The position numbers and the translations under genes are program-made. Below are positions 1-11,375 of a stretch of 64,000 bases of DNA, one piece after another (within the stretch, counting starts at the first letter, position 1; the number at the start of each line of letters is the position of its first letter). Under the pieces are notes generated by a model. It did not search any database and was not told where the DNA came from. It was given only the letters and a program-made list of their open reading frames with translations. Origin of the DNA: Datnioides undecimradiatus (taxonomy: Eukaryota; Chordata; Actinopteri; Lobotiformes; Datnioididae); contig WARS01000009.1 in NCBI GenBank assembly GCA_008933995.1, positions 801,501 to 865,500 of the forward strand, written 5' to 3'.

Positions 1-150
1 GGGTGAGAGCGAGGTGAGAGAGACGCAGGACTCTGCCCTCGGTGGACTGAAGTCTTTCCTCACTCCAGCCGTAAAATTCAACCAAGTTAAAAACAATCTT
101 AATGACAAAGACAGGCAGTGAGCGGATCAGGAGATCAGAATCATTAAACA

Positions 151-151
<1 letters not shown>

Positions 152-190
<39 letters not shown>
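152..190. repeat. (AC)n microsatellite
   Basis: About 39 bp of uninterrupted AC dinucleotide repeat, read directly from the sequence. Confidence 0.97.
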
Positions 191-192
<2 letters not shown>

Positions 193-755
193 TGATTTTA
201 TCTCCCAGCTGTCCTCCCATTAAGCGGTGACATGTCTGAATGCTGAGGAGAAATCAAGCCTCCACCGAGACACTAATGGAGGTTTGGGGTGAGAGGCAGC
301 CCATCACTGTCGCTCCATGAAATCATCTAATCCAGCTCCTGCTCTGTACTTTCCAGATTCCTCATCCTGACTAAAACACACTTCAGCCCAACTTCTTCTT
401 CACCACCGCGCTGCAGCTTTACCTGCTTTAGGTGAAACTGGCATCTCGTTTCATGCCGCTGCCTCCCACTTAGTCTTGAAGCTTCTCGTAAACATTTTAA
501 GCAGAGCATTTTTGCAGAAGTTATGCAAAACCAGGCTTCAGTCCTTGAATGTAATCATTGTTCCGTGCAGCTTTATTGATTATTCCTATCAGTTGATTCA
601 AGTTTGCATTGAAAACACACTTTCTGCGGCGCTCTCCTCCTCTCTGCTCCTCTCTTTCTCCACACTGCCTCCTCCTCAGCCAGACTTCTCATGCATAACA
701 AGAGAGACCACGTTCCTGTTCCCACCACTAACCCCTTTCTAAAATTTATTCAGAC

Positions 756-771
756 TTTTTTTTTTTTTTTT
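756..771. repeat. Poly-T run
   Basis: Sixteen consecutive T residues. No LINE or SINE body is recognisable next to it, so it is not called a retroelement tail. Confidence 0.9.
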
Positions 772-1111
772 CCCTCATTCACCAAATCCCCACACTGTAC
801 GGGTATTAAAATGCGCGGAGCACGCACGCGCATGCACGGGAGAGAAACGGCGAGAGTTGAGGGAGGAAGAAAGGGAGTGACAGAAGAATGTGTGCATGCT
901 TCTGTGTGTGTGGGAGAGACAGAGGGGGTGTTGGAGGGTGAGAAGAAGAAGGAAAGAGAGACGGCGTGTCCTTAAGACGGCGCGTTGGGGAGGGAGAGGA
1001 TGTTCGAGTCGGGGAGGCAGAGGGAGAAGAGTCGAATCGAGCTCAGTCCTCCCTCGCTAGCTTGTTAATCTCCCCGGACTTGACATTTGAAAACCTCCAC
1101 CCCTCTCTCCC

Positions 1112-1154
1112 CCTCCTCCTCCTCCTCCTCCCCCCTTATTTCCCCCCCCCCCCC
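1112..1154. repeat. (CCT)n followed by C13 run
   Basis: A CCT trinucleotide tract (about 1112-1130) is followed by a 13-bp C homopolymer at 1142-1154. The complementary strand is G-rich and purine-only. Confidence 0.9.
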
Positions 1155-3002
1155 TTACTCCCAGAGCAGTGATGTGTGTAAATCCAGCGCTACCACTGAA
1201 TAGACTAAACTTCTCCTTGGCTCCAAATCCCTTCTGAAACCTGGTAGGACAACGATTTCTCAGTGGTAAACTTCACCTTGAACAAGTGACTCTGGCTTTA
1301 CACAGAGATGATAATACTGTAACAGGGCAAAATCACGGGCAATGACATGCAGGTCGTTTATTGGACACGAGCAGCGCTGCCTTCCAGCCCAGCGTCCCTA
1401 GATACGCTCGCGCCGCAGACTGTCCGGGAGCTGGTCTGTCATTAAAGTGTGGAGGACGCGGGGGGGGGGGTGAGGATGTGCAGCCTTCATCTTTAGTGCT
1501 GAGGATCAGAGTTTGCATCTGCAACAGACCAATAATTAGCTTTGCATCCACATAAAACAGCTAAAATGTCACGTAGGCTCACACACAGCTTCCTATGACA
1601 CTGTGTGCGTCATCATAGAATGTGAATGAGAGAAACAGTCAGGACGAATTCAGTGACTGAAAGTAGCCTGCTGCTTCCCATCCAATCAGAGACGTACCGG
1701 ATATATGACGACATTCAGGGCATCCTCATTACAGTACATGGGCTTGTTAGGCTTGAGACCGTAAAGCCGGCGCCGTGGCTGTGTTTTCCATCACACTTGT
1801 TCGCGACGTACGTTAAATCACCGAAACACAGGAAGCTAAGAGGAAGTGACAGACTGTCACAGTTGCTCTGGAAGACAGAGATGAGGAAGTCCCTCTAAAC
1901 ACGAGCCGGATGCAGTACGATGTGATGTGAGGTCAGGGAAGACAACTGTCTGTGTGCGTTTCTGCAAATACGCTCTACATTTACATCTCTGTGACGTCCA
2001 CGCGCATCATCTGAGGCAAAAGCACCGCCTGCAAGGTGAGGGGAGTGCCGACTGGTTGAACCGTCCGTCTATCACTGCCTGACACAGTCTATGAAAAGCC
2101 TTTAGTTTCACTTTTTTGCTTTTGTGTGACTGAATGAACAGTCTGCAGCTCTGCTATAGCTGATGCTCAGTGTGCATGATGCTGCGTGGTGCTCTCATGA
2201 CGAACCCAGCCGCCGCGCACGGCGATTTAAAGCCTTTACCTTGACCTACGTGCTCCTTCAGCCTCGTGATACAAACATCTGCCTGTGGTGTCTGTATAAT
2301 GTTATATATTATATGATACTGATCAGCTGAAGGTACCCATTATACAAGCTGAAGAGGTGAAGGTTAGAGGCAGCGTCTAACAGCATTAGCGAGAAAGAAG
2401 TGGAAACTTATGGAACTGAAGAGCTGATCTGTGATCTGATCCCTGCAGCCGCCAACGCCACGTTTCACACTGAGCTTTACTTCTGAGCTGTGTTCCACTC
2501 GTCTGTGACGGTTACCGTGCCCGCAACCAATGTTTCATGATGCTCTGGACAAAGAAACGGCCAACGCATGAGAGATCCGAAAGGAGGCAACTGTTCATGA
2601 AGCATGCGCAGTTGTATTTTAATGATTTTACCACCAAAAATAGATCCCGGGGAGCTTCAAACTGGGTTTTTGTTTCGATTCTATAGAAAAAATATGGATG
2701 GTTTGGCTCCGTCTCAAGATAATAAAACTTTTTTTTTCTTTTATAATGTCCATGAGGAAGACGATATTGGTTTTCCTTGGCAATACAAACACAATATTGG
2801 TACGTAAAATTGAGAACGTGAACTTTGTGCAGAACTCCGCGGATATATAATGCATTTCCCGAACATACCATAAGTCATCTGCGCGGGAGGGGAAGGCGAA
2901 TGAAAACAAAAAGCAAATCGCTGATCTGAATTCAGCCGTGGATTCAATCCATCCAAAGCTGCAGCGTGTTAGGAGAGGAGCAGTCAGACTACACTGAACT
3001 GA

Positions 3003-3005
<3 letters not shown>

Positions 3006-3037
<32 letters not shown>

Positions 3038-3043
3038 GGGGGG
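3006..3043. repeat. (TG)n ending in a G run
   Basis: About 30 bp of TG repeat run directly into a run of about 10 G residues. It lies about 130 bp from an oppositely oriented CA array. Confidence 0.95.
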
Positions 3044-3156
3044 CGATCTTCAACTTACAATGACCCGGTTACGTAAGAAGCATAATGATGACCATGGACA
3101 TATCAGGGACTGATTGAATGTACAGTACGAACTGATTGCAATCACATGACCGCAGG

Positions 3157-3162
<6 letters not shown>

Positions 3163-3194
<32 letters not shown>
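3163..3194. repeat. (CA)n microsatellite
   Basis: CA repeat preceded by a short alternating CG stretch (GCGCGCGC-type), so the whole block is alternating purine-pyrimidine. Confidence 0.95.
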
Positions 3195-3197
<3 letters not shown>

Positions 3198-3684
3198 CTG
3201 TCAGAAACAAGGCCAGATACACCAGGTGAAGGACTTTAACTCTGTTACTGAGGAGTCGGTCACATGACTTTGGAGTTCATTACAGAAACAGGCTCGGATT
3301 AAAAGTGACAGCAACACAAGGTCACGCTACAGACGCCGGAGCGCTGGAGTTATGGGGGAAAGAGTAAATAACAAACCTGATCTTATGAAACTAAATGGTT
3401 GCAGTTCAGCAGTTCCGATGTTTCTCACATGTATGTGTTCAGCAAAGTTGGGTGCGCCTTTGCAAACAGACCCCACCCGTTCAGGTTTCACACCAACGCT
3501 GAATAAAGAGCAGCGAAAACACAGAAAAGAAGGCGAATGCCGATTTGCACTCCGTGTGTGTCTCACTGCCTCAGCCGGGGCATGGCTTATATCTGAAGCA
3601 GCTGGATGCCAGCTGCCTGTCAATCACTCAGATAACCGGCTTGACCACAAACACACAGGCAGGACCACCCAGGGGCCAGTCTGT

Positions 3685-3686
<2 letters not shown>

Positions 3687-3723
<37 letters not shown>

Positions 3724-3747
3724 TGTGTGTGTGGGTGAGAGAGAGAG
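3687..3747. repeat. (TG)n then (GA)n compound repeat
   Basis: A TG array of about 47 bp with one TTG interruption, followed by a short GA tract at about 3736-3747. Confidence 0.95.
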
Positions 3748-4642
3748 GAGCCAGTTGTTTTCTGTCCAGCTAAAGTCACTGGCCCTCACCCTGAGCCATC
3801 CATCACTGGACTGAGAGCGATGGAGATAAAGCCAAACACAGAAAGAGAGAGTCAAGGGCTACTAAATGGTTGGACGGAGACTGTAAAAGAGGAGGGAGGG
3901 GAGTGGGAGGCGAGGGAGAGAGAAAGAGAGAGAGAGGGAGACAAAACAGTGAGAGGGAGCTTGTGTTTAGGCGGAGGGAGACGGTTAAAGAGGAGATTGA
4001 GGCGCGGAGAGAGAAAACAGCTTGTGTACACCACCATTCTTTAGTCTTCTTCCTAAGTAGCGATGTTAGCCACTGAGCATCGGGGCTGTTTGCTTCATAC
4101 GACAGAACTCAAATATAGAGGCTGCTTCCGAGGGCCGGGGTGCGAAACGTCTCTCCCGTTTGCGCGCCACACTCCAGCTGGCGTCTGCAGGAACAAAGCG
4201 CAACGAAGCCAACGAGCGAGCGCCGGAAGCGTGCGCTGAATTGGTGACGCCGCGTAATTTATTCTGTGCTTCGAAATGATTCGAAATTACAGTTCAGGCA
4301 CTCTCGCCGGATGACAAAAGCTTCGCCGGCGTTCTCTCCTGTGCACGGGCTGCAGAGCGGCGGCGCCAAAGCACAAAACCAAGAATTTTAATTGAGAGCA
4401 AGACAAGAGACAGGCGGCTGGAAACCCCTTCTCTGAACGTGTGACTGAGAGGCCGTCGACGTTCAGAGCAGAGAGAGGGATCAGATGTTTCTCTGCTTTA
4501 GTCTCTTCGCGGGGGAAGACAACATCACACGGCAGGCCTGAGTAAATGAATCGTAAATCAGGCACAAAATGCTGCTCGTGTGCAATTTATACACGATGAA
4601 GACGTGGGAAGTTTAAGTTAAGGCCATTAAAATGTAACATGG

Positions 4643-4649
4643 CACACAC

Positions 4650-4679
<30 letters not shown>
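4643..4679. repeat. (CA)n with internal (CG)n
   Basis: Alternating CA, then CG, then CA, in a block of about 37 bp. The alternating purine-pyrimidine pattern is the kind that can adopt Z-DNA. Confidence 0.95.
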
Positions 4680-4680
<1 letters not shown>

Positions 4681-7178
4681 CAATATATCCAACTTTTATG
4701 TACAAGCTAACTAAACTTCACCAAAGTGAAGCACAGTCACCAAAATGAGTCACATCCACACTGAGACGCAAACATTAAGACGTTTACACTGGGAGCCGTC
4801 CTTGCTGTTGTACCTTAGCAGCTTGTTTGTAGCTGTGGCCGCATAATTAACACATCTGTGGTCCCTGCCGTTATAAAAATATAAAAAGGTATTAAGTAAT
4901 TCCTAGTTTCTGCTGCTAGTGTTTTAATACTTTAATGCGCCGGGTTTCAGTCCGACAAGCAGGAAGGATGCTGACGTGTGGAGGTGGAGGTACATCTCCC
5001 CTGTCAGAATATAAACTACTACCTATTTGCATTTATTTAAATTCTGCAAGTTCTTGTAAAGTTGTTTTGTCTGCGCTGTGTCTTCACTTATCTGGTCCTG
5101 CTGATTTGTATTTTATTGTCTGAGGAGTTTTCCAATGATTACAGAGTAAAGGCATGGAAGTCTAATTATGTAAATGTACTTAAAGTATTAAACTTACTTT
5201 AATTTAAACCAGGATTTCACTGTAGTTCACTGAGGTTGAGCTCACTAATAATTCTTTTTATTACAATATGCTGATTAATGTCTCCATAAATCCATTTATT
5301 GTTTGGTTTGTTAGTCACAGTCGACGCAAAGAGTCCAGGGTGACACATCTGCAATGTTTCCTCAGTCCGACTGGAATATTACAGTGATAAAAAGGAAAAC
5401 CAGCTTCATTTTTATGGAAAGCTAAAGAATATTTCTGCTGGTAAAGTCGTTTTTAGCTCCCCAGCCATGAGTAGATCAACAGCAGAACAGGGCTGACCCC
5501 GCAAAGCAGCTTCCTCTCTGCAGCAACAGCCCATGTTTAACAGAATCTGGGTTTTAATACAAATTGGTACTAAACCAGATGCCCCGAATCCTGCTGATGT
5601 TGTGTTTTAACCGACTGGGCCTTCGGCAAAGTCAGCTGTGCCACGTCGCTGTTTTCCTTCTGTTGCTGGTGCATGTGCGGCAGGCGGCCGCGGTTTGAGC
5701 AACACGTGTAAAAGCTCTTACAGCAGAGGAGCACACAGCTTAATCACTGACTCCAGGTAAGCGGGAGACGCTCGCATCGTGTTCTCGCCGCCTCTCTCGC
5801 GCCTCATGACACTTGAAAACAATATCAACTTTTCATTCGATTTTCCAATTGACACCCGTGCGATTCTGGCATTTTACCTTTAGCGGGCGGCTGTCTTGAC
5901 ATTTTCTCACAGTCGCCGGCTGCAGCGAGAGCGGTGAATGCTAATCGTTTCTACAGTCTGCTGGAAAATTCAGCGTCTCACAGAAAATAAACATAAAAAA
6001 TGATAAAAAGTCTTAACAGCTGCGTGTTTCTTTATCTAAATGCAACAAAGCATGTTTAAAGGTCTGGACTTCTGCACTGAGGAGTGATCTAATGAGTGTC
6101 AATTGTCCTGTCGTCTGAGCAGACTCATGTAACCCACTCTGACAGTTTTATTTCTATAGTTATGTGAGTGTAGGGTTGTGTCAGACAGAAAGAGGAGGAG
6201 AGAGAGAGAGAGTGTATCTGTTTATGAGGATCTACACGGCAGCTTCATAACTCAGCCAATTCCACAGTGGGTGGTTGCGTTGTGCTATTGTGTTACAAAT
6301 ATGACAAATCGCTAACTCACCGCTCGCTAATTGTCCCAAGAGCACGGAGTACAAGCGCTTGTTGTGAGCTAATTGTCACCCAAAGGGAACGCACGGACCC
6401 GCCGTAGTGTGCTGGAAGGACGCGCGCACGGCTGAAACTCTGCTTTTAAAAATCAAATCCATAATAGATTGCTGATCACCTGAAGACGGATCTGGACCCG
6501 TATCCCCGCGGGGGATCTGATCTAATGGATTCTTCAAAGCCGCTAACACAACGCCGTCACTTTGGATGTGCTGACCCTCAAAAATTAATTGAAGTCGAGG
6601 TCAGCTGAGCAGTTTCATCTAATTTGCACTCTCATTTGAGTCGTCTGTTAACTGCTGCCCGTTGGGAGCCTCCTCATTGGAGCTAAGAACAGTTGGCTTA
6701 AATACTTTGTGCAAACAGAAGCATCTTGTCCTTAACATAACCCTCATCGCGCCGGGTACACACATCGCATAAATCTGCATCTTTTTACTCATCGCAGGTC
6801 CAAATTGTATGTAAATTGTCTTCAAACTGAAAGAACTAAATGCTAAATGTCTTTTGAATTTAAAAGTCTCCGAGCAAAATCACCTCTTTTATAATTTAAG
6901 AGCCCTGGAAAATAAAGTGAGCGCTTATCGGAGCAGGAGCAATCATTTCTATTTCCTCAAGACAAAAACATCACATGGGCCTCGATCCATAAACTGACCA
7001 AACGCATCTGTTTTAGGTGATGATCTGTCACACTGTCCTCGCCTCTTCGCCGACGACAGACGCGCTGCCGTGTTCACATATCAAATTTTAATTTTCCCAT
7101 CTTTCCCCTGGATGCCACTGTGATTGGTCGGGACGTCCCTCCGCTGAATTATACATCTGTATAAACAGAAACAGCCCG

Positions 7179-7180
<2 letters not shown>

Positions 7181-7221
<41 letters not shown>

Positions 7222-7228
7222 ACACACA
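7181..7228. repeat. (CA)n microsatellite
   Basis: CA array of about 48 bp with one GA interruption near 7216. Confidence 0.96.
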
Positions 7229-9135
7229 ACACAGAAGCACATAAACTTTGGTTGTTATGGTTATAGCTGAATCTAAGTAGCTTGTGCTCTTTCTTATATT
7301 TCTGCCTCAGTCTGTCTCGCTCCTCCACTTCTTCTCTGCTTTGAGTGTAAATGTTGATGTTGACCCTGAGATGTCTCTCTGTTTGTTGTTCTTAATAAGT
7401 GTGTATCTGTGTGTGCGTGAGTACAATTTGGCGGCGTCTTGCTGTTAGTTGCTCTAGATGTGAACCTCAGAGCGTCCGTCTGATTCATCACCTCATTAAT
7501 TATTTGTTGCCATGGCATCCCACACAGAGGCCCGTCTTGATAAAGGCGCAATTCTCTAATTAAAGAATAAACAAAACCACGGGGTTGGATCCAGAGGATT
7601 TCGGCGTGCGTGCGTGCGCAGAGTTCGCTGCAGGAGTCCTGAACGGTCAGCGCGTCGCCTCCTCAGAGTCATAGACGCGCAGAGCATCTTCTCAATGCAA
7701 ACCCATGCCACATGCTAAAGCTACATGCAAACTCCGAGGCTGATCTGTTCTGAAGGTCTGACGTGCAACATTTCCAGCTTTTAATGTTGTTTCTCTGTTT
7801 TTTGTTTTTTTTTCGCGGTGCAATTATTCCCTGCTGGCGATAAACTACTATGCTGAGAGCATCCGATCCCACTTCCTTTCGCTCTTGCTTCGCACATACT
7901 GTAAGCAGTTGGTAGTCCCACGCTGAGCCACGCTGTGAGCAATCATACTCGGAGCTCACGATGCGGGAACGGCAGTGAAAAGAAAATTAAGCGATGAGCA
8001 GACTTTCACGGGACGCGGTTTCTCTCGCGCTGCCTGCATTAGCACACTTGTGATGGGCAGTGCGTGGATTCGTAGCAGGGAGCGGTGATCCGCTGCTGCA
8101 AGACTGCAATCAAAAAGCACGTGAGCGTGGTTCGGTATGACGCCGAGGGGCTGAAAGAGGCTGAAACTGTGAGATCCCACACGAACAGAGCAGCTCCTAT
8201 CACAGAAGATACGCCACTTCTCACTTTTCACATGAGAGATAGTTTTCTGATTTTCTCTGAGCTGTTGTCACTAGTTTGAAGTGGGCGTGGCTTAATTGAA
8301 AACGTGCTCCAATCAGGATTTAGCAAGGATCTGATGTCAGCTGGTGAATTGTTTGATTATTATTAATAAGCTCTGATGTCAAGCGTCTGCTACACTTTTT
8401 ATTGGATTAGGACCATCGAAACGAGCGATCGGCCCAACAGCGCTGCATGTGGTATTAGCGTTAGCATAGCATAGAGGGATATTCAGTAGCTTCTGCTGCA
8501 TGAAATGTCATATTTGCAATCAGTGTGGCAGCCCTGTGCAGCAACATTACCACTTGCAGCTTTAAAGAGGCGTTAATGTTCAGGATAAACATGATTATTA
8601 ATCGATTTTAAACTGATGCAGCTCTGTTTTTGCACTGATGCTGCGTAAGTGAAATAAGAGACAGAAGTTCGGGGGTTGGAGCTGAGACACAGGGTTGAAT
8701 GCAGTTCATCTTCTTTGTTGCATGACTTCCCTTATTTTTCACTTTTAGCAGTAGCAAAACTCCAGCCTGCCAGGCCATAAATATTAGACTCTGCGGCCGG
8801 GCTGGGAAAATGTGGGTGGAGAACGTGAAAAATTACCATTTAAGTACCTTTGAGCGAGACAACGCTCCAGTGCAGTTGCTCAGTGGCCGGCAGGAGGAAG
8901 GCTGTGGTTCTACTGGGCAGCAAAGAGCGGGGAGCTGCGACTGGAAAATGAAAAGACTTGTTGAGGAGAAAAGGCATAAATGTGCCATAAAGCAAGTGTT
9001 AATGAAGCGACGATGTAAAGGAAGCCGGACGAGGAGAGAAGCAGACGGCGTGAAGCAGGGACGTGTGGCAGCTCTGATGGACATTAATCAGGAGACGGAT
9101 CACAGCGTCTGCGTTTACTCAGTTATTTTCTTTAT

Positions 9136-9139
<4 letters not shown>

Positions 9140-9166
<27 letters not shown>
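9140..9166. repeat. (CA)n microsatellite
   Basis: Perfect CA repeat of about 27 bp, the first of three arrays in alternating orientation within 290 bp. Confidence 0.96.
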
Positions 9167-9273
9167 GCAAGCATGCTCCCTCAGTCATCAGTGAGGGATA
9201 AGATAATGACAGGAGATGGACGAAGAGAGGAGCCCTGCTGAGAGAGGAGATGCAGGAAAAACACACGAGTGAG

Positions 9274-9279
<6 letters not shown>

Positions 9280-9320
<41 letters not shown>
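9280..9320. repeat. (TG)n microsatellite
   Basis: TG repeat of about 41 bp, complementary in orientation to the CA arrays on either side (9140-9166 and 9390-9425). Confidence 0.96.
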
Positions 9321-9321
<1 letters not shown>

Positions 9322-9389
9322 CGCCCTGTGCTCAGCATGGGGCTACGGCTAAAGAAAACAGAAGTGGTTTTCACACATTAGCCGGCAGC

Positions 9390-9393
9390 ACAC

Positions 9394-9425
<32 letters not shown>
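9390..9425. repeat. (CA)n microsatellite
   Basis: CA repeat with one GC interruption near 9396, the third member of the CA/TG/CA cluster. Confidence 0.96.
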
Positions 9426-9817
9426 AGGAAAACACAGGAGGCTTTCACACGTTAACCAGCCTGGTGGAAAACATGAGCGAAGCCTGATTTAAAGGGACAT
9501 TCTGCCACGTACGAGCAGCAGAGGAGTGCAGTGACAGGCTCCTGCAGATCTCCACCAAAACACACGTTCGTCTTCGCGGCGTCATTTCGAGCGCGGCTCT
9601 GATCAATCCCTAACAAAATCATCTGTCGCACGGTGCCTGTGTTTGTGTTTCGACCTTTAATTAGCTGCGCTGTTTTTAAAAGGAGATCTGAAGTCTCCCC
9701 CTCCCCCCAAAACCAAAACACACCTCTCACCTTTACATTGATTGACTGAGAGCTTGATACCAGACCTGTGGGTGTGTGACAGCTGAAAGGCAGCACTGCT
9801 GGGGTTCAGAGCCGGCT

Positions 9818-9819
<2 letters not shown>

Positions 9820-9846
<27 letters not shown>
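9820..9846. repeat. (CTG)9 trinucleotide repeat
   Basis: Nine perfect CTG units. Open frames run through the repeat on both strands (poly-Ser and poly-Cys readings), but neither has protein-like flanks, so it is called a non-coding triplet repeat. Confidence 0.95.
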
Positions 9847-9851
<5 letters not shown>

Positions 9852-11170
9852 TGCTGCAAAGTTTGACTTCAGCTGCTTGTTATTTATTGATGAAGGCAAA
9901 ATATCCTCCTAGAAGGGAAGAGCGTTTAGGTTTTAGCATGAACCTCTTTGTCTCAGGGCTATTTGTGATGGTGGGATTCATAAATACTGACTTGCACTTA
10001 GAGTGATCTACAGTGTCAGCTGAATGCCTGAAAAGCAAATTTGCTTTGCTACCATCAGCTGGAGCGGAGCACAATCTGAGTAAGCATAGCATTGTTTTGG
10101 CTCCGTGAGCGCGCCGCACTGATGCCCTAAAAGCAGTTTTCACACCACTGGAGAGTGACACAGCACTGCACCAAAGCAGAAGTTATGTTTCCATCAGAAT
10201 ATCGAACATTTGCAGAGACGGTTCCTGAAATTTCGGCTACGTGTGAATCCGTGCTTCCATCAGTCACTCTGATGCGTCCTGACATTTCATTGTTGCTTCC
10301 CACCCAAGATGGCATTTTCTGTTTTTTTTGTTTAATTAATGAACCAAATGTACCCTGTGGTGTTTTTATCCCCCTCTATGGTGATGGGTGAGGAGGCGTG
10401 TGCAGCAAACCAGGCTTTGGAGTCATGTAATAATTATTGACAGAGAGGGTGGTTGTTTTATCCAACCCAGTCCACAAGCATGTGCTTTCAGCAATACGAG
10501 GGGCTACAACAAACAGTTTCTGCTGCAGAGTAGCACATGTGTGAGTATGCAGCAGTCCGCTATTTAACCACTTGCACTAGTGCGTCCACGATCCTGCCTG
10601 TGTGCATTTGCTCAGTGCCACCATGGGCCTCAAACGTCAGCAGACAGCAGATATCATCACCGGATGCGACCCAGACACCGAATTGCAGCCTGAGCAGTCC
10701 TGGTGCGTCAGATCAGGCGGCCGTGCTGGTAGTTCTCTGCAGCGCTTGCAGGGTTATGCATCGTGAACTCATCCCTCCGGAGGAAACTGTTACCAGAGAG
10801 CTCAACTGGACTGATCTGAATCGTTTTAGGGAGCCACATCGATCTTCACGAGGTAACCGGACTTCCATGGAGTGACCCATGGCAGGAGCACGGGGAGCAG
10901 TGCATTGCTCTACTTTAAAGAGGCTGGCGGCCATATTTACATCAGGGACAGCGTGCGCTTGTTATTTGTTGATTGCACCAAAATCCCGCCTTGCCTTTAC
11001 ATTAAAGCGAGTATAATGTTATGAAAAACAAATATACAGAGTGATTGGTATTCCACGTGGACTCCAAGCCGCTGGCAAAAGTTTGTTTCCAAGGACACGA
11101 GAAGTATCAGCGGGAATTTGGAGCTGGTAACTGTGACGCGATCAATTTGGACAAAATTTGCATCTAGTTA

Positions 11171-11375
11171 AGTGAAATGTTTTCGGATCCCCATTGACTT
11201 TCACTAGAAAATTGCCAATCTCCTGCAGAAAGCCTGTATCCTTTAAATAACTTAACCTTTGTTAAAGTAATGGAACAATTGAAGAGCAACCGAGGAGTGT
11301 AAACTAAACAGCTTGCATGCGGCTTTAAAGAGCGAAATACTTTGGTTCCCCATTGACTGTGACTACCAAATGCAA
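11171..11375. repeat. Diverged direct duplication, about 40 bp unit, 160 bp apart
   Basis: The segment at 11171-11213 and the segment at 11331-11375 align without large gaps. Both carry an AGYGAAAT start, a central TCCCCATTGACT, and an ACTA...AAAT ending. The shared 12-mer and the conserved flanks argue against coincidence. They may be two copies or two halves of an old interspersed repeat; the family is not identified. Confidence 0.6.

Larger units (their letters stand above)
1..4640. other. Gene-free flank, repeat-rich
   Basis: I see no supportable gene here. The stretch holds AC/TG arrays (152-190, 3006-3035, 3163-3194, 3687-3733), a T16 run (756-771), a CCT repeat leading into a C13 run (1112-1154), and GA-rich sequence around 3736-3750 and 3895-3960. 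Open frames of 60-141 codons either translate these arrays or have no protein-like composition. The segment at about 4130-4280 is CpG-richer and free of simple repeats, and could be a regulatory element. That last point is inference. Confidence 0.6.

Noticed and set aside
8810-9241. 143-codon + strand frame
   Set aside because: It ends through a CA array and resembles no family.
10127-10391. Possible small gene or repeat around GTTTCCATCAGAATATCG
   Set aside because: The wording recalls dispersed fish repeats, but I could not find terminal repeats or a second copy, and the frame has no protein-like features.
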